Assembly (NCBI GenBank): GCA_002483135.1
Contig: DLHI01000030.1
Location: forward strand, 1 to 48,294
Source: Hyphomonadaceae bacterium UBA7672
Lineage (GTDB): Bacteria > Pseudomonadota > Alphaproteobacteria > Caulobacterales > Hyphomonadaceae
Direction: 5' to 3'
DNA length: 48,294 nt
Shown one piece after another: positions 23,858 to 32,650 of this stretch. The translations under genes and the position numbers were made by a program. The notes beneath the pieces were generated by a model. That model worked only from the letters and a program-made list of their open reading frames with translations. It searched no databases and had not been told where the DNA came from. Each line of letters opens with the position of its first letter. Within the stretch, counting starts at the first letter, position 1.

Positions 23858-25909
23858 TCAGCCCGGCGTGTTCTTGCCCAGATACCGGCTGAGCTTATCC
23901 TTGCCCCGCATCGTGGCACGCTCCGGGTGCATCACGTCATAGACCACCGCGTTTTCCAGCACGCGCTGGACATAGTTCTTGGTCTCGAAGATCGGGATGC
24001 GCTCGACCCATTCGACGATGTCGATGCCGCCCGTGCGCGGGTCGCCATTGGCGCGCAGCCATTTGTTCACATTGCCGGGGCCGGCATTGTACGCCGCGAC
24101 TGCAAGCGGATAGCTGCCGCCGAAATAGTCCATCATCCGGCTGAAATAGCCCGCGCCGAGCTGGATGTTGTAGCCGGTATCGTCGGTCAGCGCGCCCAGC
24201 GAATAGCTGAGCCCCATCTTGCCCGCCTGTTCGCGCGCGGTGCCGGGCATCAGCTGCATCAGCCCTCGCGCACCGGCATGGCTGACCGCATTGGGGGCAT
24301 ACTGGCTTTCCTGCCGGGTGATCGCGTGGATCATCGTCCAGCTGCTCAGCGCGCCCGGCGGCACCGGCATCTGCGGGAAGGCGACCGATTGCAGGTCGTC
24401 GACACCCTTGGAGCGCGCCGCCTGGCCGACGATGACCGCAAGGTCGCGCCGCCCGATCTGGCGCGCGAGTTCGGTCGCGAGAACATGTTCCTCCGGCGTC
24501 TTGGCGGCCGCCGCCACCGCGCCGAAAAAGCGCCGCTGGGTCGGCCAGTCGCCGCTGCGCGAGATCGCCTGGGTCGCCTGCACCAGCGAGCTGGCGTTGA
24601 AGCGTCCGCGCTCGACCGCGCTCACCTGCACGCGCGGGGCCTCGGCAAAGGGCGGGATGTCGCGGCCCAGTCGCTCGGTGGCGAGCTGGCCGTAATAATG
24701 GTCGGGATAGGCGGCGGCCATTTCGAAATAGCGCATCGCCTCGGCCTGGTCGCCCGCGACGGCGGCTGCACGGCCCGCCCAGTAGAAACCCTTGGAGCGC
24801 GTTTGCGGGGTGCGCGCGCCGCCACCATAGCGCGCGAACATGCCGATGGCATCGCGCGGCCGGGCGAGATTCTGCAGCGCCACCATGCCCGCCAGCCAGG
24901 TCAGGCTGGTATAATCGTCGCGCACGCCCAGGCTCTCGTCGGAAATGTCGTGCCCCGGCGCAAACGCATCATCGACCTTCGAAGCAATGTCGAAGGCGAG
25001 TGCATATTGGCCGTCATTGCTCGCCGCGCGCGCCTGGCTCAGCAGCAGCTCGTACCAGCTTTCGGCATTGACCGGACGGTATTGCAGCGCGGGACGGCTG
25101 CCGAGCATCTGGCGCGCGACCGTCCAATTGCCGGTATCGACCAGCCGCCTGGTGCGCTGCGCGACATAGCCCGCATCGGCCATCGCCTCGGCCCCCAGCG
25201 ATCCGGCGAGCGCATCGGCATCGGGCAGGTTCTTGAGCATGGCGAGGCGCGCCGCGAACACCGCGCGGCGCGTGGGCGAGACATAGCCGAACTGCTCCTC
25301 GGCATCGGGCGTCGCCCTGGCCCAGAGCAGCGCATCCATGCGCGCGTCATGATCGGCGGCGGAAAACTCGGTGCCGAAGCGGCTGAACAGCTGCATCTTG
25401 TCTTCGGGCATCATCGTGCCGCCGCGCCAGGCAGCGACCGCGACGCCGCGCGCCGCATCGCGCTGCCCCACCGCGTCAAGCGCCATCGCATAGCGCGCGC
25501 GGCCGACATTGGTGAGCGGCGCAAAGCGGTTGAAATAGGCGACCACCTCCTGCGGCGCGGCGGGGCCAGCGCCCAGCGCCTGTTCGGCATTGCGGCGCAT
25601 CTTGTCCTCGTCGGGCCAGCCGGGGTTGGAGATCAGGAAGCTCGCAAAGGTCGAGAAGGTGTAATTGTTGGGCGTGGTGGTCAGCGCGCGCCAGTTGGCG
25701 ATCGTGCCCGACATGTCGGTCGGCATCGACTGGAGCAGGTTGGCGCGGGCGCGATCCCAGTCGCTGCCGTCGCCGCTGCGGCTCGGCACGGCGGCATAAT
25801 CGGCGGTCTGGTCGCTGGCGAGACAGGCGGCAGGGACGCCCAGCAGGGGCAGGGCGAGCAGCACGGCGGTGCGCCGCGCAATAGCAATTCGTGAAACCAT
25901 GCTGGACAT
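23858..25909 (-). CDS. slt: soluble lytic murein transglycosylase
   Basis: The product is 683 residues. A signal peptide (TAVLLALPLLGVPAACLAS) sends it to the periplasm. A long alpha-superhelical region of TPR-like helices spans about residues 50-500. The C-terminal SLT domain has ITRQESQYAPNAVSHAGARG with the catalytic Glu near residue 534, followed by LMQLMPGTA, ALTDDTGYNIQLGAGYFSRM and AVAAYNAGPGNV. This is the Slt70 architecture. It cleaves the MurNAc-GlcNAc bond to form 1,6-anhydromuropeptides during wall remodelling. It is divergent from dapA. A very long open frame on the other strand is a GC-driven shadow. Confidence 0.95.
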   Translation of the reverse strand: MSSMVSRIAIARRTAVLLALPLLGVPAACLASDQTADYAAVPSRSGDGSDWDRARANLLQSMPTDMSGTIANWRALTTTPNNYTFSTFASFLISNPGWPDEDKMRRNAEQALGAGPAAPQEVVAYFNRFAPLTNVGRARYAMALDAVGQRDAARGVAVAAWRGGTMMPEDKMQLFSRFGTEFSAADHDARMDALLWARATPDAEEQFGYVSPTRRAVFAARLAMLKNLPDADALAGSLGAEAMADAGYVAQRTRRLVDTGNWTVARQMLGSRPALQYRPVNAESWYELLLSQARAASNDGQYALAFDIASKVDDAFAPGHDISDESLGVRDDYTSLTWLAGMVALQNLARPRDAIGMFARYGGGARTPQTRSKGFYWAGRAAAVAGDQAEAMRYFEMAAAYPDHYYGQLATERLGRDIPPFAEAPRVQVSAVERGRFNASSLVQATQAISRSGDWPTQRRFFGAVAAAAKTPEEHVLATELARQIGRRDLAVIVGQAARSKGVDDLQSVAFPQMPVPPGALSSWTMIHAITRQESQYAPNAVSHAGARGLMQLMPGTAREQAGKMGLSYSLGALTDDTGYNIQLGAGYFSRMMDYFGGSYPLAVAAYNAGPGNVNKWLRANGDPRTGGIDIVEWVERIPIFETKNYVQRVLENAVVYDVMHPERATMRGKDKLSRYLGKNTPG

Positions 25910-26006
25910 GATGCGCTTTCGATCCTTATCAGGCGCTGAACACGCAACCTTGTGTGCGAATGGATTGTTCTTGCCTGATTTGCGGGCAAGGTAAAGGAGC
26001 TACCCG

Positions 26007-26882
26007 ATGTTTTCCGGCTCAATTCCGGCCCTTGCGACGCCCTTCCGCGACGGAGCGTTTGACGAGCCTGCGTTCCGCGCGCTGATCGACTGGCAGATCG
26101 ACAATGGCAGCTCGGGCCTGGTCCCCTGCGGCACCACCGGCGAGGCGGCGACCATGTCGATCGAGGAGCATGATTATGTCGTGCGCGTCTGCGTCGAGCA
26201 GGCGGCGGGGCGCGTTCCGGTGATCGCGGGCTGCGGGTCGAACGACACCAAGGTCGCCATCGGGCACATGCTCAACGCCAAGGCCGCCGGCGCCAGCGCA
26301 GCGCTGGTCGTGCCGCCTTATTACAACCGCCCCGGCCAGGACGGGGTGCGCGCGCATTTCAAGGCGCTGACCGAGGCGTGCGACCTGCCGATTGTGCTCT
26401 ATAACGTGCCTGCGCGCACCGTGACCGACATCAAGGTCGAGACCATGGCCAAGCTCTCGCGCTTCCCCACGATCATCGGCGTCAAGGATGCTACCGGCGA
26501 TCTCGAGCGCGTCAGCGCGCAGCGCGCGCAGTGCGGCAAGAAATTCTGCCAGCTGTCGGGCAATGACGAACTGGCGCTCGGTCATCGCGCGATGGGCGGT
26601 GTCGGCTGTATCTCGGTGACCGCCAATGTCGCGCCTGCCTTGTGCGCGCAGTTTCAGGCGGCGCTGGCCAAGGGCGATTACAAGGCCGCGCTCGCGCTCA
26701 ACGACCGTCTGTACCCGCTACACTCGGCGATGTTCTCAGATGCGTCGCCCGGCCCGGTCAAATATGCGCTGCACCGCGTGCGGCCCGATTTCCTGCCGGA
26801 TCTCAGGCTGCCGATGACCCCGCCCGACAAGAAGAGCCGCAAGGCGGTCGACGCCGCCCTGGTGCACGCTGGGCTGATCTGA
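26007..26882 (+). CDS. dapA: 4-hydroxy-tetrahydrodipicolinate synthase
   Basis: The product is 291 residues. It condenses pyruvate and aspartate semialdehyde in the first committed step to diaminopimelate and lysine. Diagnostic stretches are VPCGTTGEAATMSIEEH, LVVPPYYNRPGQDGV, LYNVPARTVTDI with the active-site tyrosine, and GVKDATGDLERV with the Schiff-base lysine at about residue 162. AAGGAG sits 8 bases before the ATG. The stop TGA shares its last A with the ATG of smpB (TGATG), so dapA and smpB are translationally coupled, an order common in sphingomonads as I recall it. Confidence 0.96.
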   Translation: MFSGSIPALATPFRDGAFDEPAFRALIDWQIDNGSSGLVPCGTTGEAATMSIEEHDYVVRVCVEQAAGRVPVIAGCGSNDTKVAIGHMLNAKAAGASAALVVPPYYNRPGQDGVRAHFKALTEACDLPIVLYNVPARTVTDIKVETMAKLSRFPTIIGVKDATGDLERVSAQRAQCGKKFCQLSGNDELALGHRAMGGVGCISVTANVAPALCAQFQAALAKGDYKAALALNDRLYPLHSAMFSDASPGPVKYALHRVRPDFLPDLRLPMTPPDKKSRKAVDAALVHAGLI

Positions 26883-27364
26883 TGGCGCGGCCCAAGCCCG
26901 AGACGTTCGACAAGAAGAAGATCGTCGCCGAGAACCGGCGCGCGCGCTACGATTATGCCATCGATCAGGTGTACGAGGCGGGAATCGCGCTCACCGGCAC
27001 CGAGGTCAAATCGCTGCGCTTCGGCGAGGGTTCGATCGCGGAAAGCTATGCCGAGGTCAGCGACGAGCAGGTCTGGCTGATCAATTCAAACATCCCCGAA
27101 TTCAGCCATGGCAACCGCTTCAACCACGAGCCCAAGCGCCCGCGCAAGCTGCTGCTCCACGCGCGCGAGATCGCCAAGCTGCACGGCGCGGTGGCGCGCC
27201 AAGGCATGACCCTGGTGCCGCTGTCGATCTTCTTTAACGGAAGAGGCCGCGCCAAGGTCGAACTCGCGCTCGCCAAGGGCAAGAAGGCGCCCGACAAGCG
27301 CGCGGCGACCAAGGAACGCGAATGGAAGCGCGAGCAGGGCCGCCTGCTGCGCGATCGGGGATAG
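26882..27364 (+). CDS. smpB: tmRNA-binding protein SmpB
   Basis: The product is 160 residues. SmpB delivers tmRNA to stalled ribosomes for trans-translation. Conserved landmarks are IVAENRRARYDYAI, GIALTGTEVKSLRFGEGSIAESYA, HEPKRPRKLLLH and the basic C-terminal tail KREWKREQGRL-type (KEREWKREQGRLLRDRG) that enters the empty mRNA channel. Length and all segments are normal. It is translated from a start that overlaps the dapA stop by one base. tmRNA itself (ssrA) is not in the window. Confidence 0.96.
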   Translation: MARPKPETFDKKKIVAENRRARYDYAIDQVYEAGIALTGTEVKSLRFGEGSIAESYAEVSDEQVWLINSNIPEFSHGNRFNHEPKRPRKLLLHAREIAKLHGAVARQGMTLVPLSIFFNGRGRAKVELALAKGKKAPDKRAATKEREWKREQGRLLRDRG

Positions 27365-27591
27365 GCAACTCTCCGCCCGTCGAAAATTAACCTCGCTTCA
27401 TAAGATCGCGTGCGCCAGATCACCGCCGCGCGCTATGGGGCGTGCTCGAACGGGGTCGCAGCCCGATTCGGGTGATTTCGAATCTGGGTAAACGTCGTTT
27501 TAATCCGTTGGGGGCTATGGCCTTTTGCGGCGGCGCTCCCACATGGGCCCTGTCGCTTGCAGCGGACAGCAAAGGGCATAGGGTTTTGGAG

Positions 27592-28152
27592 TTGACGGAA
27601 GGCCGTTTCACCCGCTGGGTTGGTCGCAACATGCCGACACGCGAGAGCATGGAGCAGAACCGCTTCATCCGGCCTTTTGCTGCGCGCGTGCTTCGTTCCG
27701 AGCTGTGGCGATTCACCAGGCGCTCGGTGCCGCGCGGCGTGGCTTTGGGCGTGCTCGTTGGCGTGATTCTCCCGATCGCGCAAATTTTCGGCGCGGCGCT
27801 GCTGGCGCTGCCGTTCCGCGCCAATGTGCCGGTCGCGGCGCTGACGACCTTCATCACCAATCCGTTCACGACGCCGCTGCTCTGGGTTGCGGCCTATCAT
27901 GTCGGCAGCTTCATCCTGCGCGTCGATGCCTCGACCTTTGGCCAACCGGTGGCGACCGCGCTCAACCAGCCGCATGTCGAAACCTGGATGGAATGGCTGA
28001 CTGGCGCCGCCTCAATCACCGCTTTTGGCCTCGTTGTGCTGGCCATCGTGATGGCGGCGGTCGGCTATGTCGCCAGCGCGATCGGCTGGCGGATATGGAT
28101 CGCGGGCAAGCGCCAGCGTCGCCTCGCCAGGGCGCGCCACCGCCTCCCTTGA
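27592..28152 (+). CDS. DUF2062 family membrane protein
   Basis: The product is about 186 residues. The conserved DUF2062 opening is PTRESMEQNRFIRPFAARVLRSELWRFTRRSVPRGVALG. It is followed by hydrophobic segments VLVGVILPIAQIFGAALLAL, the ITNPFTTPLLWVAAYHVGSFIL block, and a final helix FGLVVLAIVMAAVGYV. The family is an inner-membrane protein of unknown function. Start choice is uncertain. Similarity seems to begin near GRFTRWVGRNMP, which favours a TTG at 27592 or 27586, while the first ATG is 27631. No strong ribosome site supports any of them. The gap before it (27365-27591) shows no other gene. Confidence 0.78.
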   Translation: MTEGRFTRWVGRNMPTRESMEQNRFIRPFAARVLRSELWRFTRRSVPRGVALGVLVGVILPIAQIFGAALLALPFRANVPVAALTTFITNPFTTPLLWVAAYHVGSFILRVDASTFGQPVATALNQPHVETWMEWLTGAASITAFGLVVLAIVMAAVGYVASAIGWRIWIAGKRQRRLARARHRLP

Positions 28153-28249
28153 ACGCCTTGCGATTTGTAACGCATCCCGGATTGCGCTAGCGTCGCGCGC
28201 GCAACACTGAAGCTGGCCGGACGCGCCATGCCAGGGGGATCCGACGACC

Positions 28250-30748
28250 TTGACCACCACCCGTGCCCGCCCCGACCTTGACTGGCCGGAATGGCTGCCC
28301 GCGCTTCCCGATCCCGACAGCCCCGATGCCCGCATCACCACGCTAATCATCCTCGGCGGACTGGTGGTGAGCGGCGGCCTGATCTGGCTAGCGCTGGGTG
28401 ACTGGGTGCCGCTGGCGCTGTTCGCGGGTGGTCTGGTGGCGCTTGCCTCGCTGATCCTGCTGGTGCGTCACCAGTTTCCGCCGCGCAGCGACGTGCAGCG
28501 CACGATGCCCGACTGGTCGGTGACCTTCGCCGCGACCGACCACCCGACGATCGCGATTGCCATTACTGACGAGGCGGGGCGGATGATCTGCGCCAACCAG
28601 CGCTTCATCGACCAGTTCGGCGCCGAGATGGTCCCGCCGAAATTGTCGCTAGCCGGTCAGGGCGGCGACCTGCTCGCCGAGGCAGGACGCGCCGCCTGGC
28701 GCGATGGCGAGGGCAGGGCCAGCGGACTGGTCGCTGCAGGCGTTCCGATCGATGCCGAGGTGCGCCGTGTCGGGCGCGGGCAGGACTATCTGCTGTGGAA
28801 GTTCGAGCCGGTCGCACGGCACGATCTCGCGGTTGAGGCCGATGCGATGCTGGTCGGGCGTCCCGGGCGCGCGCTGGGCGAGGGCGGCTTCATGGCCGCC
28901 GCGATCAGCCCCGAAGGTCGCATCCGTGCCGCCAACAGCGCCTTTGCCGCGCGCGCCGCCGGGGCCGAGGCGGGCAATATCGTCGGGCGCGATCTCGCGA
29001 GCTTCCTGCGCGCCGACGAGCGCAACCGTATCTATTTCGAGCGCGAGGGCCGCAAGGGCGTGCCGCTGCGCCTGTTCCACCTGCCGCTGGTCGATCCGCT
29101 CCACGTCACCGATCCGGCGGAGCGCGAGAAGGCACCTGCGCTGGTCGTGCTGATCGACGAAGACCCGGCTGGCATGGATAAGGGCACCGCACTGGGCTAT
29201 GTCCAGACGCTGCTCGGGTTGCTGCCGGTGGGCCTGGCGATGACCGATCGCGACGGGCGCTTCCTGTTCGCCAACGATGCGTTCCTGCGCGCGGCAGGGA
29301 TCACCGAGGCCGAACTGCCGCCCTATCCCGGCGATCTGGTGGTGCGCGAGGACAAGGGCGCGATCGCCGATGCGGTGCGCCGCCATGCCAGCGGACAGGC
29401 GATGGCGGGCGATGTCGCGCTGCGGCTACGCAACCAGCCCGACGAGCCGGTGACGCTATCGCTCGCCAGCCTGCGCGGAATGGGCGATGCTGCGGTGCTG
29501 CTCTCGGTCAAGGATAACAGCGAGGAAAGCCGGCTCAAGCGCCAGGTCGCGCAGGCAAGCAAGATGCAGGCGATCGGTCAGCTCGCGGGCGGCGTTGCGC
29601 ATGATTTCAACAACGTGCTGACCGCGATCATCGGCCATTGCGACCTGATGCTGATGCGGCACAGCCCCGGCGACAGCGATTATGACGACATCCAGCAGAT
29701 CCGCAGCAACTCCAACCGCGCGGCCTCGTTGACCCGGCATCTGCTCGCCTTCTCGCGCCAGCAGACCCTGCGGCCGCAGGTGCTGCAGCTGCCCGATATC
29801 GTCTCCGACACGTCCGAGCTGCTCAAGCGGCTGATCGGCGAGAAGATCGTGCTCGAGGTCCAGCACGACCGCAATCTGGGCCCGGTCCGCGCCGATCCCG
29901 GCCAGCTCGAACAGGTGATCGTCAATCTTGCGGTCAATGGCCGCGATGCGATGCTCGCCAAGCGCCCGCCCGGCGGCACGCTCACCATCCGCACGCGCAA
30001 GGTAACGGCGGCGGACGTGCGCGCGATGAACAGCGACATCCTGCCGGTCGACGATTACAGCGCGATCCTGGTCGAGGATGGCGGCACCGGCATGCCGCCC
30101 GACGTGCAGGCGCGCATCTTCGAGCCGTTCTTCACCACCAAGGAGGTCGGCAAGGGCACAGGGCTTGGTCTGTCGACGGTGTACGGCATCGTCAAGCAGT
30201 CGGGCGGCTATATCTTTGTCGATTCCGAACCGGGCCAGGGCACGACCTTCTCAATCTATTTCCCGGTCTATCGCGGTGGCGCGGTCGAACAGCGCAGCCG
30301 CAAGCAGACCGCCAAGGTCAATCCCGGCCAATGGGGCCATGCGCGGCTGCTGCTGGTCGAGGACGAGGACATGGTCCGCGCGGTCGCCGAGCGTGCGCTG
30401 ACGCGCCAGGGCTTTACCGTGGTGACCGCGAGCGATGGCGAGGACGGGCTCGAGCGGCTGGGTGATAGCGGCCCGTTCGACCTCGTCGTCAGCGATGTCG
30501 TGATGCCCAATCTCGACGGGCCCGGCATGGCGGTGGAGATGCGCAAGCGCATGCCCGGCCTGCCGATCCTGTTCATGTCTGGCTATGCCGAGGAAACGCT
30601 GCGGCAGAGCATATCGATCGACCAGGTGCACTTTCTGCCCAAGCCGTTTTCGGTTGCGCAGATTGTCGATGCCGTGCACGGCGCGCTCGCTGCATCGGCA
30701 CCTCCGCCGAACCAGGCCCCAGCGAATGAAGGAAAACTACCCACGTGA
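28250..30748 (+). CDS. cckA: hybrid sensor histidine kinase CckA
   Basis: The product is 832 residues. Two transmembrane helices at about residues 29-70 are followed by two PAS-like regions, one around DEAGRMICANQRFIDQFG and one around DRDGRFLFANDAFLRAAGI. The kinase core has the phospho-acceptor His451 in GGVAHDFNNVLTAIIGH, an N-box NLAVNGRDAM, and GTGLGLSTVYGIVKQSGGYI. A C-terminal receiver domain carries Asp749 in VVSDVVMPNLDG. GGVAHDFNNVLTAIIGHCDLM and the layout identify CckA, which feeds phosphate through ChpT to CtrA and CpdR. The start is TTG at 28250, with AGGGGGA 10 bases upstream. The receiver-only gene overlaps its stop. Confidence 0.9.
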   Translation: MTTTRARPDLDWPEWLPALPDPDSPDARITTLIILGGLVVSGGLIWLALGDWVPLALFAGGLVALASLILLVRHQFPPRSDVQRTMPDWSVTFAATDHPTIAIAITDEAGRMICANQRFIDQFGAEMVPPKLSLAGQGGDLLAEAGRAAWRDGEGRASGLVAAGVPIDAEVRRVGRGQDYLLWKFEPVARHDLAVEADAMLVGRPGRALGEGGFMAAAISPEGRIRAANSAFAARAAGAEAGNIVGRDLASFLRADERNRIYFEREGRKGVPLRLFHLPLVDPLHVTDPAEREKAPALVVLIDEDPAGMDKGTALGYVQTLLGLLPVGLAMTDRDGRFLFANDAFLRAAGITEAELPPYPGDLVVREDKGAIADAVRRHASGQAMAGDVALRLRNQPDEPVTLSLASLRGMGDAAVLLSVKDNSEESRLKRQVAQASKMQAIGQLAGGVAHDFNNVLTAIIGHCDLMLMRHSPGDSDYDDIQQIRSNSNRAASLTRHLLAFSRQQTLRPQVLQLPDIVSDTSELLKRLIGEKIVLEVQHDRNLGPVRADPGQLEQVIVNLAVNGRDAMLAKRPPGGTLTIRTRKVTAADVRAMNSDILPVDDYSAILVEDGGTGMPPDVQARIFEPFFTTKEVGKGTGLGLSTVYGIVKQSGGYIFVDSEPGQGTTFSIYFPVYRGGAVEQRSRKQTAKVNPGQWGHARLLLVEDEDMVRAVAERALTRQGFTVVTASDGEDGLERLGDSGPFDLVVSDVVMPNLDGPGMAVEMRKRMPGLPILFMSGYAEETLRQSISIDQVHFLPKPFSVAQIVDAVHGALAASAPPPNQAPANEGKLPT

Positions 30749-31089
30749 CTGAGTCCAGGACCTTCCTGATCGCCGAGGACGAGGCGATGATTGCGATGCT
30801 GCTTGAAGATTTCATCGACCTGGCCGGTCACCAGATCGCTGCCATGGTCGCCAGCCTGGAAGATGGGCTGGCAGCGGTGCAGGCCGGCGGCTTCGATGCT
30901 GCGATCCTCGACGTCAACCTGGGGCGCGACAAGGTCTGGCCGCTCGCCGATGCGCTGCGCGAGGCCAGTGTGCCCTATATTTTCGCGACGGGGGGCGGCG
31001 ACACCATACCGTCCGAGCATGCGTCCGCACCCACCTTGCCCAAGCCCTATACGCTGGCGTCGCTCGAGGCGGTGCTCGCGCGGCTCTGA
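30745..31089 (+). CDS. single-domain response regulator coupled to cckA
   Basis: The product is 114 residues, one receiver domain. The acidic pair is E11-D12 in LIAEDEAMI, the phospho-acceptor is Asp56 in AAILDVNLG and the lysine lies in LPKPYT near the end. VNLGRDKVWPLADALREASVPYIFATGGG is typical of a group of small alphaproteobacterial receivers with DVNL in place of DxxMP. It starts with GTG at 30745 in a GTGA overlap with the cckA stop, so it is made in step with CckA. It could act as a phosphate sink or modulator, but this is inference. recA with its SOS box follows at 120 bases. Confidence 0.86.
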   Translation: MTESRTFLIAEDEAMIAMLLEDFIDLAGHQIAAMVASLEDGLAAVQAGGFDAAILDVNLGRDKVWPLADALREASVPYIFATGGGDTIPSEHASAPTLPKPYTLASLEAVLARL

Positions 31090-31118
31090 CGCGTTTTGCC
31101 CTTGCGTTCTGCTGCGAT

Positions 31119-31133
31119 GTTCCCTAACTGTTC
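31119..31133. promoter_or_regulatory. LexA (SOS) box in front of recA
   Basis: GTTCCCTAACTGTTC matches the alphaproteobacterial LexA operator GTTC-N7-GTTC exactly and lies 77 bases before the recA ATG. A half-site GTTC at 31106-31109 lies just upstream. DNA damage should relieve LexA repression of recA here. Confidence 0.88.
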
Positions 31134-31209
31134 CAACAGAACAGATTGGGTACATCACTGAGTCGTTGCGCCGGAGGTCCGGAGCAATTAGGCAGGAAAG
31201 GGCAGGGCT

Positions 31210-32340
31210 ATGGCCGGGCAGCTTAAACTCATCCAGACCGAAAAAGAGGCAAAATCCATGGACAGGCAAAAGGCGCTCGATGCGGCGCTGGCTCAGATCG
31301 ACCGGGCCTTTGGCAAGGGGTCGGCGATGCGGCTGGGCTCCAAGGAGGCGATGCAGGTCGAGGCGATCTCGACCGGTTCGCTGGGCCTGGACATCGCGCT
31401 CGGCGTCGGCGGCCTGCCGCGTGGCCGCGTGATCGAGATCTACGGTCCTGAAAGTTCGGGCAAGACCACGCTCGCGCTGCACGTGATCGCAGAGGCGCAG
31501 AAGAACGGCGGCACCGCCGCGTTCGTCGACGCCGAACATGCGCTCGATCCGGTCTATGCCAAGAAGCTCGGCGTCAATATCGACGAACTGATCGTCTCGC
31601 AGCCCGATACCGGCGAACAGGCGCTCGAGATTACTGACACGCTTGTCCGCTCGAACGCGATCGACGTGCTGGTGGTCGATTCGGTCGCGGCTTTGGTGCC
31701 GCGCGCGGAGATCGAGGGCGAGATGGGCGACAGCCATGTCGGCCTGCAGGCGCGCCTGATGAGCCAGTCGCTGCGCAAGCTGACCGGATCGATCAGCCGT
31801 TCGCGCTGCATGGTGATCTTCATCAACCAGCTGCGCATGAAGATCGGCGTGATGTACGGCAATCCGGAAACCACCACCGGCGGCAATGCGCTCAAGTTCT
31901 ACGCCTCGGTGCGTCTCGACATCCGCCGCACCGGCCAGATCAAGGACCGCGACGATATTGTCGGCAACACCACCCGGGTGAAGGTCGTCAAGAACAAGGT
32001 CGCCCCGCCGTTCCGGCAGGTCGAGTTCGACATCATCTACGGCGAAGGCATCTCCAAGACCGGGGAACTGATCGATCTTGGCGTCAAGGCCAACATCATC
32101 GAGAAATCGGGCTCCTGGTTCTCCTATGGCTCGCAACGTATCGGGCAGGGCCGCGAGAATGCCCGGCGCTTCCTCAAGGAAAATCCGGCCATGGCCGCCG
32201 AGATCGAGGATGCGATCCGCAAGAACTCCGGCATCATCGGCGAGAACCTGCTGGCGATCGAACCCGGCGACGACAACAGCGACGGCGAGGATGACGGCGG
32301 CGATGAACCCGTGACCAAGCGCGCGAAGAAGGGCGGCTGA
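31210..32340 (+). CDS. recA: recombinase RecA
   Basis: The product is 376 residues. RecA forms filaments on single-stranded DNA, drives strand exchange and triggers LexA self-cleavage. The Walker A motif is GPESSGKTT, Walker B is VLVVDSVAAL, and the MAW-like region is GSAMRLGS. Loop L1 is EGEMGDSHVGLQARL and loop L2 is NPETTTGGNALKFYAS. The C-terminal tail is acidic (GDDNSDGEDDGGDE) and ends KRAKKGG. The ATG at 31210 is used; a second ATG at 31258 (MDRQKAL) is possible. The N-terminal extension MAGQLKLIQTEKEAKS resembles sphingomonad RecA proteins. It is under the LexA box at 31119-31133. Confidence 0.98.
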   Translation: MAGQLKLIQTEKEAKSMDRQKALDAALAQIDRAFGKGSAMRLGSKEAMQVEAISTGSLGLDIALGVGGLPRGRVIEIYGPESSGKTTLALHVIAEAQKNGGTAAFVDAEHALDPVYAKKLGVNIDELIVSQPDTGEQALEITDTLVRSNAIDVLVVDSVAALVPRAEIEGEMGDSHVGLQARLMSQSLRKLTGSISRSRCMVIFINQLRMKIGVMYGNPETTTGGNALKFYASVRLDIRRTGQIKDRDDIVGNTTRVKVVKNKVAPPFRQVEFDIIYGEGISKTGELIDLGVKANIIEKSGSWFSYGSQRIGQGRENARRFLKENPAMAAEIEDAIRKNSGIIGENLLAIEPGDDNSDGEDDGGDEPVTKRAKKGG

Positions 32341-32650
32341 GGCTCCCGAAATCCAGGCCTTGCGACCGCCGGCTGCCTCGTCTTCCGGACTTCCTCCCAA
32401 GCGCCCGCCATGGCGCCGGTCCTTGAGAGCGCAAGCTCGACGGGACCGGCGCTGTGGTCGTTTCAGGGGTGATTATCCAGGCCATTCCAGCGGGCGGCTT
32501 CGCTTGTCGCTGCGGCGCTGCCGCCCTATACGGGCCTCGAGGTTCCGCTCCGGGCTGGGATAGCTGGCGCTGGAACCCCAACTAACCGGCATGCGCTTGC
32601 CGCCGCCCTGTTCCGGGCGGGGGAGGCGTATCGCCTGAGGGAGCCGCCTG
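32341..32650. other. recA-alaS intergenic region, likely block boundary
   Basis: About 310 bases lie between recA and alaS with no convincing gene. The right part (32590-32650) is the alaS leader with GAGGGAG. The base style changes across this stretch, from GCG/TCG/AGC-rich coding on the left to GCC/TCC-rich coding on the right. Confidence 0.5.
32413..32452 (+). terminator. hairpin after recA, possible terminator
   Basis: A perfect 10-bp stem gcgccggtcc (32413-32422) / ggaccggcgc (32443-32452) encloses a loop that can pair further (gag/ctc). Only GGTCGTTT follows rather than a clean U-tract, so termination activity is uncertain. Confidence 0.45.

Noticed and set aside
23075..25894. 939-codon open frame antisense to slt and greB
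   Set aside because: It lies across two clearly recognisable genes on the other strand, is rich in Arg, His and Gly with no domain, and is explained by third-position GC bias.
30583..32400. 605-codon open frame antisense to cckA end, receiver gene and recA
   Set aside because: It covers three real genes and a LexA box, so it is a composition shadow.
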